From an uncultured Porphyromonas sp. (lineage in GTDB: Bacteria > Bacteroidota > Bacteroidia > Bacteroidales > Porphyromonadaceae), in contig CAMXXM010000003.1 of NCBI GenBank assembly GCA_947253195.1, positions 1 through 21,052 of the forward strand: DNA of 21,052 nucleotides, in the 5' to 3' direction. Under the pieces are notes generated by a model. The model did not search any database and was not told where the DNA came from. It saw nothing but the letters and a program-made list of their open reading frames with translations. How positions within the stretch are numbered: position 1 is the first letter of the stretch; each line of letters begins with the position of its first letter. The position numbers and the translations under genes were made by a program. This document shows positions 1 through 8,310 of the stretch, piece by piece.

Positions 1-1
1 G

Positions 2-820
2 CCCGGGAATGAGGCGCATAAGCGGTGCGCTGCCTTCCTCTCGGCGGAGTTGGCTCGCCATGGTCTCGACGTGATCGAGCAGCCGATGACCCTGACCGCC
101 TACGATGGCACACGGCTGGAGTGCGTCAATATCATCGGTCGGTATCGCCCCGAGGCATCGGAGCGGATCCTGCTCTTTGCTCACTGGGACACGCGCCCCT
201 ATGCGGATGCGGAGAGCGACCCCGCCAAGTGGCACACCCCGATCGATGGTGCCAACGACGGCGGGTCGGGCGTCGGTGTGCTGCTGGAGATCGGTCGGCT
301 CCTGCAGACCAAGGGGCTGCGCGAGGGGCTGGGCGTGGACATCATCTTCTTCGACGCAGAGGACTATGGAGTGCCACAGTTTGCCGAGTATGACGGCGAC
401 ACGGAGAAGACTTGGGGCCTGGGTGCTCAGTACTGGGCCAAGAATCCCCACACGCCCGATTACCGGGCCGACCTCGGCATCCTCCTCGACATGGTCGGCG
501 GTGAGGGGGCGGCATTCTATCGCGAGTACTTCTCGCAGGAGAGTGCCGGTCGCGCTGTGACTGAGGTGTGGCAGACGGCCCACGACCTGGGGTACGGGAG
601 CTACTTCCACAACGCTGTGGGGGGTGGCTTGGTGGATGACCACGTCTTCGTGATCCGTCACCGCCGCATCCCCTGCCTCGACATCGTCGACTACGACCCG
701 GCACGCGCGACGGGATTTCCCGCCACCTGGCACACCTTAGACGACACCATGGAGCACATCAGCCGAGAGACACTGCAGGCGGTAGGCTCCACGGTCTGGA
801 CTGTGCTGACGAAGAAGTGA
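2..820 (+). CDS. Glutaminyl-peptide cyclotransferase, M28 fold (5' partial)
   Basis: The frame is open from the first bases of the window, so the N-terminus lies upstream. The TTG at 50 is internal, because the residues before it (NEAHKRCAAFLSAELARHG) already read as the conserved start region of bacterial glutaminyl cyclases. The family has a zinc aminopeptidase fold and converts N-terminal Gln of exported proteins to pyroglutamate. Visible motifs are FAHWDTRPYAD, DGANDGGSG, FFDAEDYG and FPATWHTLDDT. Putative zinc ligands are Asp (codon 257-259), Glu (359-361) and His (731-733). Oral Bacteroidales carry this enzyme as a periplasmic protein, where signal peptidase I often leaves an N-terminal Gln; the signal peptide here is outside the window. 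sufE follows after 21 nt. An M28 aminopeptidase is the alternative, but the AHWDTRP and WHTLDDT context favours the cyclase. Confidence 0.85.
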   Translation, partial: PGNEAHKRCAAFLSAELARHGLDVIEQPMTLTAYDGTRLECVNIIGRYRPEASERILLFAHWDTRPYADAESDPAKWHTPIDGANDGGSGVGVLLEIGRLLQTKGLREGLGVDIIFFDAEDYGVPQFAEYDGDTEKTWGLGAQYWAKNPHTPDYRADLGILLDMVGGEGAAFYREYFSQESAGRAVTEVWQTAHDLGYGSYFHNAVGGGLVDDHVFVIRHRRIPCLDIVDYDPARATGFPATWHTLDDTMEHISRETLQAVGSTVWTVLTKK

Positions 821-841
821 ATGAGTAGATAAGAGAGAAAA

Positions 842-1261
842 ATGACTATCAACGAGATACAAGACGAGATCATCGACGACTTTGAGCTCACCGATGACTG
901 GATGGAGCGCTACGAGATGATCATTGAGATGGGGAATGACCTCCCTCCCTTCCCCGATGAGGAGAAGACTCCCGAGCATATCATCGAGGGGTGCCAGAGT
1001 CGCGTGTGGGTGGTGGGTCACCCTCAGCCCGACGGGACGATCCACTACGAGGCGGACTCCGATGCCATCATCGTCAAGGGGATCATCGCCCTCCTCCTCC
1101 GTGTCGTCGACCGACAGCCGGCAAAGGAGGTGGCTGAGGCTGACCTCTACTTCATCGACAAGATCGGGCTTAAGGAAAATCTTTCCCCCACGAGATCCAA
1201 TGGCGTCCTTGCCATGATCCGCGACATCAAGCTCATCGCTGCCGCCTCTCTCATCAAGTAA
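842..1261 (+). CDS. sufE: SufE family cysteine desulfurase sulfur acceptor
   Basis: A 139-residue protein of normal SufE length. SufE takes persulfide sulfur from the SufS cysteine desulfurase and passes it to the SufBCD scaffold for Fe-S cluster assembly in the cytoplasm. The active-site cysteine is Cys51 in IEGCQSRVWV. The N-terminal part (IIDDFELTDDWMERYEMIIEMG) and the DLPPFPDEEKTPEH segment are also typical. No other suf gene is in the window. It sits 21 nt after the cyclase gene and 4 nt before pdxB, so the three are probably co-transcribed, although their functions are not obviously linked. SufE family membership is clear; CsdE is the only close alternative. Confidence 0.93.
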   Translation: MTINEIQDEIIDDFELTDDWMERYEMIIEMGNDLPPFPDEEKTPEHIIEGCQSRVWVVGHPQPDGTIHYEADSDAIIVKGIIALLLRVVDRQPAKEVAEADLYFIDKIGLKENLSPTRSNGVLAMIRDIKLIAAASLIK

Positions 1262-1265
1262 AGTA

Positions 1266-2384
1266 ATGAAGATCATAGCCGAAGCCTCCATTCCTTATCT
1301 CAGAGGGGTGCTGGATGAGCTGGGAGAGGTCCGCTATCTCCCCAATCCTAAGATCACTCCTGAGGCGGTACATGATGCCGACTGGCTCATCGTACGGAGC
1401 ATCACAAAGTGCACTCGAGAGCTCCTCGAGGGCTCTTCGGTCAAGCTCATCACCTCCGCCACGATCGGCATAGACCACATCGATACCGACTTCTGCAAGG
1501 AGGCGGGGATCACTTGGCACAATGCCCCCGGCTGCAACGCTCAGTCGGTCGGGCAGTATGTCGGCAGCTCGCTGGCCCGCTGCTGCAGCGAGAAGGGCGG
1601 CAGCCTCATCGGCAAGACCTACGGCATCGTCGGTGCCGGTCATACCGGTATGGCGGCGGCACACTACGCCAAGGTGCTGGGTATGGAGGTGCTGCTCAAT
1701 GATCCTCCACGAGCCGACGAGGAGGGTAGGGGGAAGTTTGTCTCCCTCCAGACACTGGCCGAAGAGTGTGACTACATCGACCTGCACGTCCCGCTCACCT
1801 ATGACGGAGACTATCCCACCTACCACTTGGTGGACAGCACTTTTGTCAAGAGCCTTCGCCGGATGCCTGTCCTCATCAATGCCTGTCGCGGTGGAGTCAC
1901 GGACACCTCCGCTCTCCTGATGGGACTGCGAGATCGCCGTCTCTCCAATGTCATCATCGACTGCTGGGAGGGGGAGCCACACCCCTCACCGGAGCTGGTG
2001 GGGGCAGCCTGGCAGGCGACGCCGCACATCGCCGGATTCAGTGCGGATGGCAAGGCCAATGGTGCACGCACCTGCCTCCTCTGGGGGCTTCGCTTCTTCG
2101 GTCTCACCTCAAGCCGTGTCGATGAGATCCGCCCCGAGCCACCGGTGGATCCCCTCGTTGATCTCAACGACTTTGAGGAGGGTAAGCGCATCTGGGGGGC
2201 GATGCTCCACACTTTTGATTCCAAGAAGGTGGATGAGGAGTTTCGCCGGAGATACGACACCGACTTTGAGGCGATGCGGAGCGAGTACCCCTTCCCTCGC
2301 GAGCCAAGGGCCTACGTGGTCACCAACTATCGTCCCGAGGAGGGACAGATCCTCTCAGCGCTTGGCTTCGCCCTCCGTCCATAA
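1266..2384 (+). CDS. pdxB: 4-phosphoerythronate dehydrogenase
   Basis: A 372-residue D-2-hydroxyacid dehydrogenase of the PdxB subfamily. It oxidises 4-phospho-D-erythronate in the DXP-dependent route to pyridoxal 5'-phosphate, in the cytoplasm. The N-terminal substrate domain contains ATIGIDHID. The nucleotide-binding glycine motif GAGHTG is at residues 123-128, followed by NDPPR and HVPLT. The catalytic triad expected for the family is visible: Arg208 in ACRGG, Glu237 in WEGEP and His254 in TPHIAGFSADGK. These positions match those I recall for E. coli PdxB. The C-terminal 80 or so residues fit the PdxB dimerisation domain that other hydroxyacid dehydrogenases lack. The start is ATG, 4 nt after sufE. 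Repeat array 1 begins 72 nt after the stop. Confidence 0.94.
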   Translation: MKIIAEASIPYLRGVLDELGEVRYLPNPKITPEAVHDADWLIVRSITKCTRELLEGSSVKLITSATIGIDHIDTDFCKEAGITWHNAPGCNAQSVGQYVGSSLARCCSEKGGSLIGKTYGIVGAGHTGMAAAHYAKVLGMEVLLNDPPRADEEGRGKFVSLQTLAEECDYIDLHVPLTYDGDYPTYHLVDSTFVKSLRRMPVLINACRGGVTDTSALLMGLRDRRLSNVIIDCWEGEPHPSPELVGAAWQATPHIAGFSADGKANGARTCLLWGLRFFGLTSSRVDEIRPEPPVDPLVDLNDFEEGKRIWGAMLHTFDSKKVDEEFRRRYDTDFEAMRSEYPFPREPRAYVVTNYRPEEGQILSALGFALRP

Positions 2385-2456
2385 GTTAGATCTGTCTGGG
2401 GGGGATAGAAAACGCTCTCGCCACAGGGAATAGACCACCTCGGATGAGAGGCATCT

Positions 2457-2538
2457 CTAATACCGATATTAGTCTCCACTAATATCGGTATTAGGTTTGG
2501 CTAATATCGGTATTAGACGCGCCTAATATCGGTATTAG
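2457..2538. repeat. Repeat array 1: four 16-bp near-palindromes, 22-bp period
   Basis: Four 16-bp units lie at 2457-2472, 2479-2494, 2501-2516 and 2523-2538, separated by 6-bp spacers of unrelated sequence (TCTCCA, GTTTGG, ACGCGC). The consensus is CTAATATCGGTATTAG. Its arms CTAATA and TATTAG are mutually complementary and the centre TCGG gives it an orientation. Unit 1 is inverted (centre CCGA) and units 2-4 are direct. Units 1 and 2 form a perfect 16-bp inverted repeat with a 6-nt loop. Units 3 and 4 can pair as RNA through G·U wobbles in the centre. Related arrays are at 12023 and 16830. The function is unknown; a terminator, mRNA-stabilising hairpins or protein-binding sites are all possible. 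Confidence 0.95.
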
Positions 2539-2623
2539 ACAGAGGGGGTGTCTTCTCCTGAAATTAGTTGACATGGTTGAGGGTGTTATTTTGCTGATAA
2601 AGTTGACTCATGTGCCTGAGGAT

Positions 2624-2890
2624 TCACTGAGTGGATCGACGTTTATTCTCCGGTCGTATTGGTACCACTCCTTTTGCAAGGAATTTGTACTTGCGATAAC
2701 GATGGTTGCCATTGGTCGTGGACTTCCCTTTACGTCGCTTACAGAAGCCGTTTCCCGCACTGCATTGAAATTCATTGAGGAGGGGTGGAGAGAGGTCGCC
2801 GGGATTGCTCGCGCCCGTGTCTATGTCTGCACTCGCATATACGGTTGCGCTTAGGTCTGAGTTTGCTTTCGAATTCTTGCTCTTTTTCAT
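2624..2890 (-). CDS. Doubtful small ORF, 88 residues
   Basis: An 88-codon frame starting at the ATG at 2890-2888, with a purine-rich GAGGAAGAG stretch just before it. The product would begin MKKSKNSKANSDLSATVYA, contain two cysteines in FQCSAGNGFCKRRKGK, and end in a strongly basic tail. It has no hydrophobic signal segment and I recognise no family. I see no TAnnTTTG promoter in the right orientation upstream of it. It is listed only because it is the best-looking frame in a long gap. It may well be chance. Confidence 0.2.
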   Translation of the reverse strand: MKKSKNSKANSDLSATVYASADIDTGASNPGDLSPPLLNEFQCSAGNGFCKRRKGKSTTNGNHRYRKYKFLAKGVVPIRPENKRRSTQ

Positions 2891-3003
2891 AAATATCTCT
2901 TCCTCGGTGTAAAGCCGACGAGTCCTCTTCTCTTCTTTCATATACCATTGTGTCTGTCTCAACCCTCCTCAGGTGTCAACCTATTTCAGGGTAAGACAGC
3001 CGG

Positions 3004-3027
3004 TGGACACTCCAGTGTGAGTGTCCA
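3004..3027. promoter_or_regulatory. Inverted repeat upstream of the susC promoter
   Basis: TGGACACT (3004-3011) and AGTGTCCA (3020-3027) are perfect reverse complements with an 8-nt loop. The repeat sits 43 nt upstream of the TATATTTG box and has no T-run on the + strand. It could be a dimeric regulator's operator for the nutrient locus, or a terminator for minus-strand transcription. The symmetry is visible; the role is inferred. Confidence 0.45.
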
Positions 3028-3070
3028 AAGAAAGTTCCGATTTGTTAGATATGGAGAATAAATTTTTACC

Positions 3071-3078
3071 TATATTTG
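3071..3078 (+). promoter_or_regulatory. Bacteroidetes-type -7 promoter box for the susC-susD locus
   Basis: TATATTTG matches the TAnnTTTG -7 consensus of Bacteroidetes primary-sigma promoters. It places the transcript start near 3085, about 60 nt before the susC-like ATG. The -33 element is poor: the nearest TTTG (3041-3044) is 26 nt away, longer than the usual 19-21 nt, which would fit a promoter needing an activator. Confidence 0.55.
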
Positions 3079-3146
3079 CACTATGCCTCCACAAACTACG
3101 TGAGAAAGCTCGTTAATTTCCTTTACTTAGACTCAGAACACTCGCA

Positions 3147-6100
3147 ATGAAGAAATCAATCCATTCCTCAGCCAAGAGCTGCGAGCGACCCCGGTGGATG
3201 ATGGGAGTACTCTCTCTACCGCTACTGATAACTCCGACACTAAGTGCAGCTGCTGATGTCGTGCCGACGGAGTTACCTGTGGTGCGTACAGAGGTCCAGA
3301 GCAACACCTTCGTCCTCACCGGTACCGTCGTTGACGAGCAGGGAGAGCCCCTGATCGGCGCACGCGTCAGCCTTGTGGAGAATACCTCCAAGGGCACCAT
3401 GACCGACATCGACGGAGCCTTCCGCCTCCCGGGCGTACAGCTCGGTCAGACGATAGAGGTCGCCTTTGTTGGCTACAAGACTCAGCGCATCAAGCTACAG
3501 AGCAAGGACGCGCTCCACATCGCCCTCGACCCCGACAATGAGATCCTTGATGAGGTGGTGGTGACCGCCTTCGGAACGGGGCAGAAGAAAGCCTCTGTCG
3601 TGGGCTCAGTCCAGACCGTCCGCCCCGGAGAGCTTAAGGTCCCGGCGACCAATCTCTCCACCTCCTTTGCCGGACGTCTTGCCGGTGTGATCTCCGTACA
3701 GAGATCCGGTGCTCCCGGTGCCGACGGGGCAGACTTCTGGATCCGAGGGATCTCGTCCGTCAATCAGTCCTCACCGCTCATCATCCTCGATGGGGTGCAG
3801 GTATCAGCAGGCGACCTCAACGCACTCGACCCGGAGGTCATCGAGGGCTTCTCGATCCTCAAGGATGCGACCGCCACAGCGCTCTACGGATCCCGCGGAG
3901 CCAATGGTGTCGTCATCGTGACCACCAAGACGGGAGCCAACCTTGACAAGCCGGTCATCAATGTCCGCCTTGAGGGGTATATGAATACCCCGACGAGTGT
4001 CCCACAGTTTGTCGACGGAGTCAGATATATGCACCTCTACAACGAGGCGCTCGGCAACCTCTCCACCGGCAACCTTCCCTATCCGACAGACAAGATCAGG
4101 GGGACGGAGCAGGGGCTCGATCCCTATGCGTTCCCCAACGTCATGTGGTATGACGAGCTCTTCCGCAAGGCGGCATTTAATCAGAAGGCCAATCTCAACG
4201 TCCGTGGTGGTGGCAAGGAGCTTAATTACTTCATGTCCGTCACCGCCGACCACCAGACCGGTATGCTCAAGCCTGTCAGCAAGGACTTCTACGACTACAA
4301 TAACGAGCTGCAGTATATGCGGTATGCCTTCCAGAATAACGTCGAGCTCAATCTCTCTGAGACGACAAAGGTGGCACTCCGCCTCAATGCCCAGATCGGC
4401 TCCTCTCGTAGTCCTAGAGATGAAATCGACAAAATCTTTGGCTCTGTGATCAACTCCAATCCTGTCGACTTCCCGATCCGCTTCGCTCCCGATGAGATCA
4501 CCCCTTACATCAAGTGGGGTACCATCAAGGTGGGACCGGCACAGCTCGATAATCCCGTCTCAAAAGCCGTCTATGGGTATAATGAAAACTTCAACTCTAC
4601 CGTGATCGTTAATTTTGAGGTCAATCAGGATCTCAAGATGATTACGGAGGGGCTTCGCCTGACGGCGCTTGCGTCCTTCAAGAACTGGTCACAGACCGTC
4701 TCAGGGCGCTTCAGGGATCACAATTTCTTTGAGCTCAATAACTATGAGCTGCAGGGGGATGGCACTTATGTCGTCACCCCCAAGCTCGTCGGTTCGGAGA
4801 ATAACACCGACATGAAGTCTGCCGGTGGGACCAATGGTGACCGTACCATCTACTTCCACACCATGCTCCTCTGGGACCGCACCTTTGGTGATCATGCACT
4901 GGGTGCGATGCTGAATTACAATCAGGAGGAGTACTCCACCAACGTCGCCAACGACAACATCCTCAATAACCTCCCCCGCCGTAAGCAGGGTGTCGCCGGG
5001 CGCGTCACCTATGCCTATGCCAATAGGTATATCCTGGAGGCCAACTTCGGCTACAATGGATCGGAGAACTTTGCGAAGGGGCACCGCTTCGGCTTCTTCC
5101 CCTCCGTCGCTCTCGGATACAATATCTCGGAGGAGAGCTTCTGGGAGCCGATCAAGGAGTACATCCCGCTACTCAAGCTCCGCGGATCCTATGGTCTGGT
5201 AGGTAATGACCAGATCGGTGGTGACCGCTTTGTCTATATGGAGAATATCAATCTGAGGGATGGCAAACGTGGCTACACCACAGGCATCAATCAGGACTAC
5301 ACCCTCTATGGACCGAAGTACAATCGCTTCGGTAATCCCGGCATCACCTGGGAGGTGGGCGAGAAGCTCAATGTCGGATTTGACCTGCAGATCCTGAAGC
5401 CCCTCCGACTCAATGTTGACTTCTTCCGCGAGTATCGCCGCAATGTATTCCAGCAGCGTGGCGCCGTCCCCTCCTATATGGGTACCGCCGATACCAAGAT
5501 CTATGGTAACCTCGCCGAGATCAGCAATAAGGGTGTTGATCTCTCACTGGAGTACAATCAGCAGATCAATAAGGACTTCTTCATCAACCTCAGAGGTACC
5601 TTTACCTACGCTAAGAATAACGTCGAGAAGTGGGACGAGCCTGCCTTCATGGAGTATCCAGAGCTCTCCGGTGTGGGGCATAGCCTCAATACTCATCTTG
5701 CCTTGGAGGCGGAGCGCCTCTTTGTCGACAAGGCGGAGGTGCTCAACAGCCCCGAGCAGCAGTGGATGCCTCGTGATATCTCCGGGGGAGACATCAAGTA
5801 CAAGGATCAGCCCAATGCCAAGGGTGAGTATGATGGCAAGATCGACAATAACGACCGTGTCCATATGGGCTATCCGAAGGTACCGCAGATCATCTACGGC
5901 TTTGGTACCAATATGCGCTACCGCAGTGTGGACTTCGGCATCTTCTTCCAGGGAGCTGCGCAGACGTCGTTGATGCTCGGTGGCTTCCACCCCTTCGGCA
6001 CGCAGTACAATCGTAATGTCCTGCAGTTTATTGCAGATGATCACTGGAGCCCGGACAATCAGAATGTCTATGCCAAGTATCCACGTCTCACCAAGATGGA

Positions 6101-6332
6101 TATGACCAATAACACTCAGGCCTCCTCCTACTGGCTCCGTGACGGGTCCTTCCTCAAGCTCAAGAATATCGAGCTGGGGTACAACTTTAAGAATGCCCGC
6201 CTCTACCTCTCCGGTATGAATGTCCTGACCTTCTCCAAATTTAAGCTCTGGGACCCGGAGCGAGGTGGCGGTAATGGTCTCAAATATCCTACGCAGCGGA
6301 CGTTTAACGTAGGTCTTCAGATGACGTTCTAA
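3147..6332 (+). CDS. SusC/RagA family TonB-linked outer membrane transporter
   Basis: A 1061-residue TonB-dependent outer membrane transporter. With its SusD-like lid it imports glycans or peptides, powered by TonB-ExbBD. There is a signal peptide with hydrophobic core MMGVLSLPLLITP ending near LSAAA (about residue 36). A carboxypeptidase-regulatory-like beta domain follows at about 55-128 (VLTGTVVDEQGEPLIGARV, MTDIDGAFRLPG). The TonB box is DEVVVTAFG at 135-143, then the plug (SFAGRLAGVISVQRSG, WIRGISSVN, LYGSRGANGVVIVTTKTG) and a 22-strand-type barrel to the aromatic C-terminus VGLQMTF. There is no N-terminal STN signalling domain, so regulation through an anti-sigma factor is not expected from this protein. 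The susD-like gene follows after 23 nt. The substrate cannot be read from the sequence; the M60 peptidase downstream suggests glycoprotein fragments. Confidence 0.95.
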   Translation: MKKSIHSSAKSCERPRWMMGVLSLPLLITPTLSAAADVVPTELPVVRTEVQSNTFVLTGTVVDEQGEPLIGARVSLVENTSKGTMTDIDGAFRLPGVQLGQTIEVAFVGYKTQRIKLQSKDALHIALDPDNEILDEVVVTAFGTGQKKASVVGSVQTVRPGELKVPATNLSTSFAGRLAGVISVQRSGAPGADGADFWIRGISSVNQSSPLIILDGVQVSAGDLNALDPEVIEGFSILKDATATALYGSRGANGVVIVTTKTGANLDKPVINVRLEGYMNTPTSVPQFVDGVRYMHLYNEALGNLSTGNLPYPTDKIRGTEQGLDPYAFPNVMWYDELFRKAAFNQKANLNVRGGGKELNYFMSVTADHQTGMLKPVSKDFYDYNNELQYMRYAFQNNVELNLSETTKVALRLNAQIGSSRSPRDEIDKIFGSVINSNPVDFPIRFAPDEITPYIKWGTIKVGPAQLDNPVSKAVYGYNENFNSTVIVNFEVNQDLKMITEGLRLTALASFKNWSQTVSGRFRDHNFFELNNYELQGDGTYVVTPKLVGSENNTDMKSAGGTNGDRTIYFHTMLLWDRTFGDHALGAMLNYNQEEYSTNVANDNILNNLPRRKQGVAGRVTYAYANRYILEANFGYNGSENFAKGHRFGFFPSVALGYNISEESFWEPIKEYIPLLKLRGSYGLVGNDQIGGDRFVYMENINLRDGKRGYTTGINQDYTLYGPKYNRFGNPGITWEVGEKLNVGFDLQILKPLRLNVDFFREYRRNVFQQRGAVPSYMGTADTKIYGNLAEISNKGVDLSLEYNQQINKDFFINLRGTFTYAKNNVEKWDEPAFMEYPELSGVGHSLNTHLALEAERLFVDKAEVLNSPEQQWMPRDISGGDIKYKDQPNAKGEYDGKIDNNDRVHMGYPKVPQIIYGFGTNMRYRSVDFGIFFQGAAQTSLMLGGFHPFGTQYNRNVLQFIADDHWSPDNQNVYAKYPRLTKMDMTNNTQASSYWLRDGSFLKLKNIELGYNFKNARLYLSGMNVLTFSKFKLWDPERGGGNGLKYPTQRTFNVGLQMTF

Positions 6333-6355
6333 TCACCTATCTGACTACACTGACA

Positions 6356-8284
6356 ATGAAAAATATACTTAGATCTAAGCACCTTATCGGGACTCTCCTC
6401 TCGCTGCTGCTGCTGGGGACGGCGCTCTCATCGTGTCGCTTCCTCGACCTTGTCCCCGATGGCACGGCTACAAATGAGGATGCCTTCAAGAACCCGATGG
6501 CGGCCAAGGACTACCTCTACTCTTGCTACAGCTTTATCCCGAGGCCCTCGAGCGGCACCGGATCCATGGACTTCCTCTCGGGTGACGAGGTGGTTACCTC
6601 CTTTGCTCACGAGACGCCCAATAAGTTTAATGAGGGTCTCTACACCTCCACCAATCCTATTCTCTCGTACTGGAAGCAGCTCTTCCAGGGGCTCCGCTAC
6701 TGCTACACCTTGATCGAGAATGTGGACCAGGTCCCCAATATCGACAAGCAGGCTGCGGAGGACTACAAGGCTCAGGCCACCTTCCTCATCGGCTACTATC
6801 ACTACCTCCTGATACAGAACTATGGTCCGGTCATCCTGATCACCGGCATCGAGGATGTGAATGCCAAGGCGGAGCACTTTAAGGCTCGCTCTACGATGGA
6901 TGAGTGTGTGAACTTTGTGGTAGCTAAGCTGGACGATGCCGCCGCCCGACTGCCGGAGCGCAGAGAGGGCGATGACTATGGTCTCGCCACCAAGGCTGCT
7001 GCCAAGGCGATCAAGGCTAAGCTTCTCGTGATGGCTGCTTCGCCCCTCTTCAATGGCTACCAAGGTGTCGCCGGGCTCAAGAATCCCGATGGCACTGCGC
7101 TCTTCCCTCAGTCCTTCGATCAGACCAAGTGGGACAAGGCCTATGCCGCCGCCGTGGATGCGGTGCAGACTGCCGAGGCTGCCGGCCACAAGCTCTATGT
7201 GGCGCAGGATGGCACGCTTGCCAATATCAAGGAGCCGCAGGATCCGGTACAGCGCTCACTCCGTCTCTCCCTCCTCGACCGGGATATGTCCACCGAGACA
7301 GTTTGGGGCGACACCCGCGGACAGGGAGACTATGACATCCAGCCCAAGTCTGCACCATGGTCGCATAATGCCAGTAACAACTGGCTCGCCTGGGGCGGTG
7401 TCTGCCCGACCCTTGCGATGATGGAGCGCTTCTACACCGCCAATGGCCTACCGCTGGCGGAGGATCCGACCTTTACCCCTGAGACGGACTGGTGGAGCTT
7501 GATGGACGCACCTAAGGGCTATGAGAATGCTGAGGGACAGATCCCCTACTTCCTCTACAATCGTGAGCCGCGGCTCTATGCCTGGACCACCTTCCACAAC
7601 GGCTACTACGAGATTGCCGGTACGCTCGACAAGACCAACTACGCCGAGGAGTATCATCGTGGCAAGGACGGTGCCAAGGTGGTGATGAAGCTTCGCCTCA
7701 ACGACATCTCCGGTCGTCAGGCAAAGGAGTCTAAGCCGCGCGACAACGACTACTCTCCCGGTGGCTTCCTCAACAAGCGTCTCGTACACCCGCTGAAGAC
7801 CCCTTCTAAGGGCAAGTATGATAATTACATCCACCCCATCGTGACCCTCGCCGACCTCTATCTCCTCGCAGCAGAGTCTGCCGTGGAGACCGGTAAGCTC
7901 GCTGAGGCGAAGAGCTATCTCGACAAGATCCGCAAGCGTGCCGGCATCCCCTCTGTCGATCAGGCATGGGCTAAGGCTAAGCATCCCGAGAAAGCTAAGA
8001 CCAAGGAGGGTATGCGTGAGATCGCCCGCCAGGAGCGGATGATCGAGATGTACCTCCTCAATCAGAACTTCTGGGATATGCGCCGCTGGCTCCTCGCAGA
8101 GAAGTACTTCTCTGTCAGTCCCTCCGGCATGAATATCATGACCGACGACCTCCAGCTCTACACCAGACCCACCGTCCTCTCGGATGTCCGTCGTCGCTTC
8201 GTCGCTCCGACCAACTATCTCATGCCCTTCCCGCAGGATGAGATCAATACTAACGATAAGCTCGTCCAGAACCCCGGCTACTAA
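6356..8284 (+). CDS. SusD/RagB family nutrient-binding outer membrane lipoprotein
   Basis: A 642-residue SusD-like lipoprotein that forms the hinged extracellular lid on the SusC-like barrel and captures substrate. The signal peptide LIGTLLSLLLLGTALSSC gives lipid attachment at Cys27. N-terminal helices typical of SusD follow (DAFKNPMAAKDYLYSCYSF, ATFLIGYYHYLLIQNYGPV). The conserved C-terminal block RQERMIEMYLLNQNFWDMRR at about 558-577 matches the usual SusD region, and the end YLMPFPQDEINTNDKLVQNP is the standard family terminus. It is longer than many SusD homologues (about 500-550 residues), with extra sequence in the middle that may shape the binding site. It lies 23 nt after the susC-like gene and 26 nt before the next lipoprotein gene, so it is surely co-transcribed. 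Confidence 0.95.
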   Translation: MKNILRSKHLIGTLLSLLLLGTALSSCRFLDLVPDGTATNEDAFKNPMAAKDYLYSCYSFIPRPSSGTGSMDFLSGDEVVTSFAHETPNKFNEGLYTSTNPILSYWKQLFQGLRYCYTLIENVDQVPNIDKQAAEDYKAQATFLIGYYHYLLIQNYGPVILITGIEDVNAKAEHFKARSTMDECVNFVVAKLDDAAARLPERREGDDYGLATKAAAKAIKAKLLVMAASPLFNGYQGVAGLKNPDGTALFPQSFDQTKWDKAYAAAVDAVQTAEAAGHKLYVAQDGTLANIKEPQDPVQRSLRLSLLDRDMSTETVWGDTRGQGDYDIQPKSAPWSHNASNNWLAWGGVCPTLAMMERFYTANGLPLAEDPTFTPETDWWSLMDAPKGYENAEGQIPYFLYNREPRLYAWTTFHNGYYEIAGTLDKTNYAEEYHRGKDGAKVVMKLRLNDISGRQAKESKPRDNDYSPGGFLNKRLVHPLKTPSKGKYDNYIHPIVTLADLYLLAAESAVETGKLAEAKSYLDKIRKRAGIPSVDQAWAKAKHPEKAKTKEGMREIARQERMIEMYLLNQNFWDMRRWLLAEKYFSVSPSGMNIMTDDLQLYTRPTVLSDVRRRFVAPTNYLMPFPQDEINTNDKLVQNPGY

Positions 8285-8310
8285 TCCATAGTCAAAGAGT
8301 ACATAAAGAT

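Larger units (their letters stand above)
2385..3146. other. Intergenic region between pdxB and susC-like gene
   Basis: About 760 nt with no confident gene. It holds repeat array 1 (2457-2538), a weak small reading frame on the minus strand (2624-2890), a perfect 8-bp stem hairpin (3004-3027) and a Bacteroidetes-type promoter box (3071-3078). From about 2560 to 3110 it is visibly richer in A+T than the flanking genes. I see no clear Rho-independent terminator after pdxB; the repeat array is the only strong secondary structure there. Confidence 0.7.

Noticed and set aside
50..820. TTG at 50 as the true start of the glutaminyl cyclase
   Set aside because: Conserved family residues continue upstream to the first bases of the window, and a signal peptide would be expected before them.
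2457..2538. Reading the repeat arrays as CRISPR
   Set aside because: Units are 16 bp with 6-bp spacers and mixed orientation, far from CRISPR dimensions, and no cas gene is present.
2568..2593. TTGACA-like sequence followed by TATTTTG as a promoter for a + strand small frame (2573-2854)
   Set aside because: Bacteroidetes primary sigma does not use TTGACA/TATAAT, the TATTTTG lacks one base of TAnnTTTG, it would start transcription inside the frame, and the frame itself has no protein-like features.
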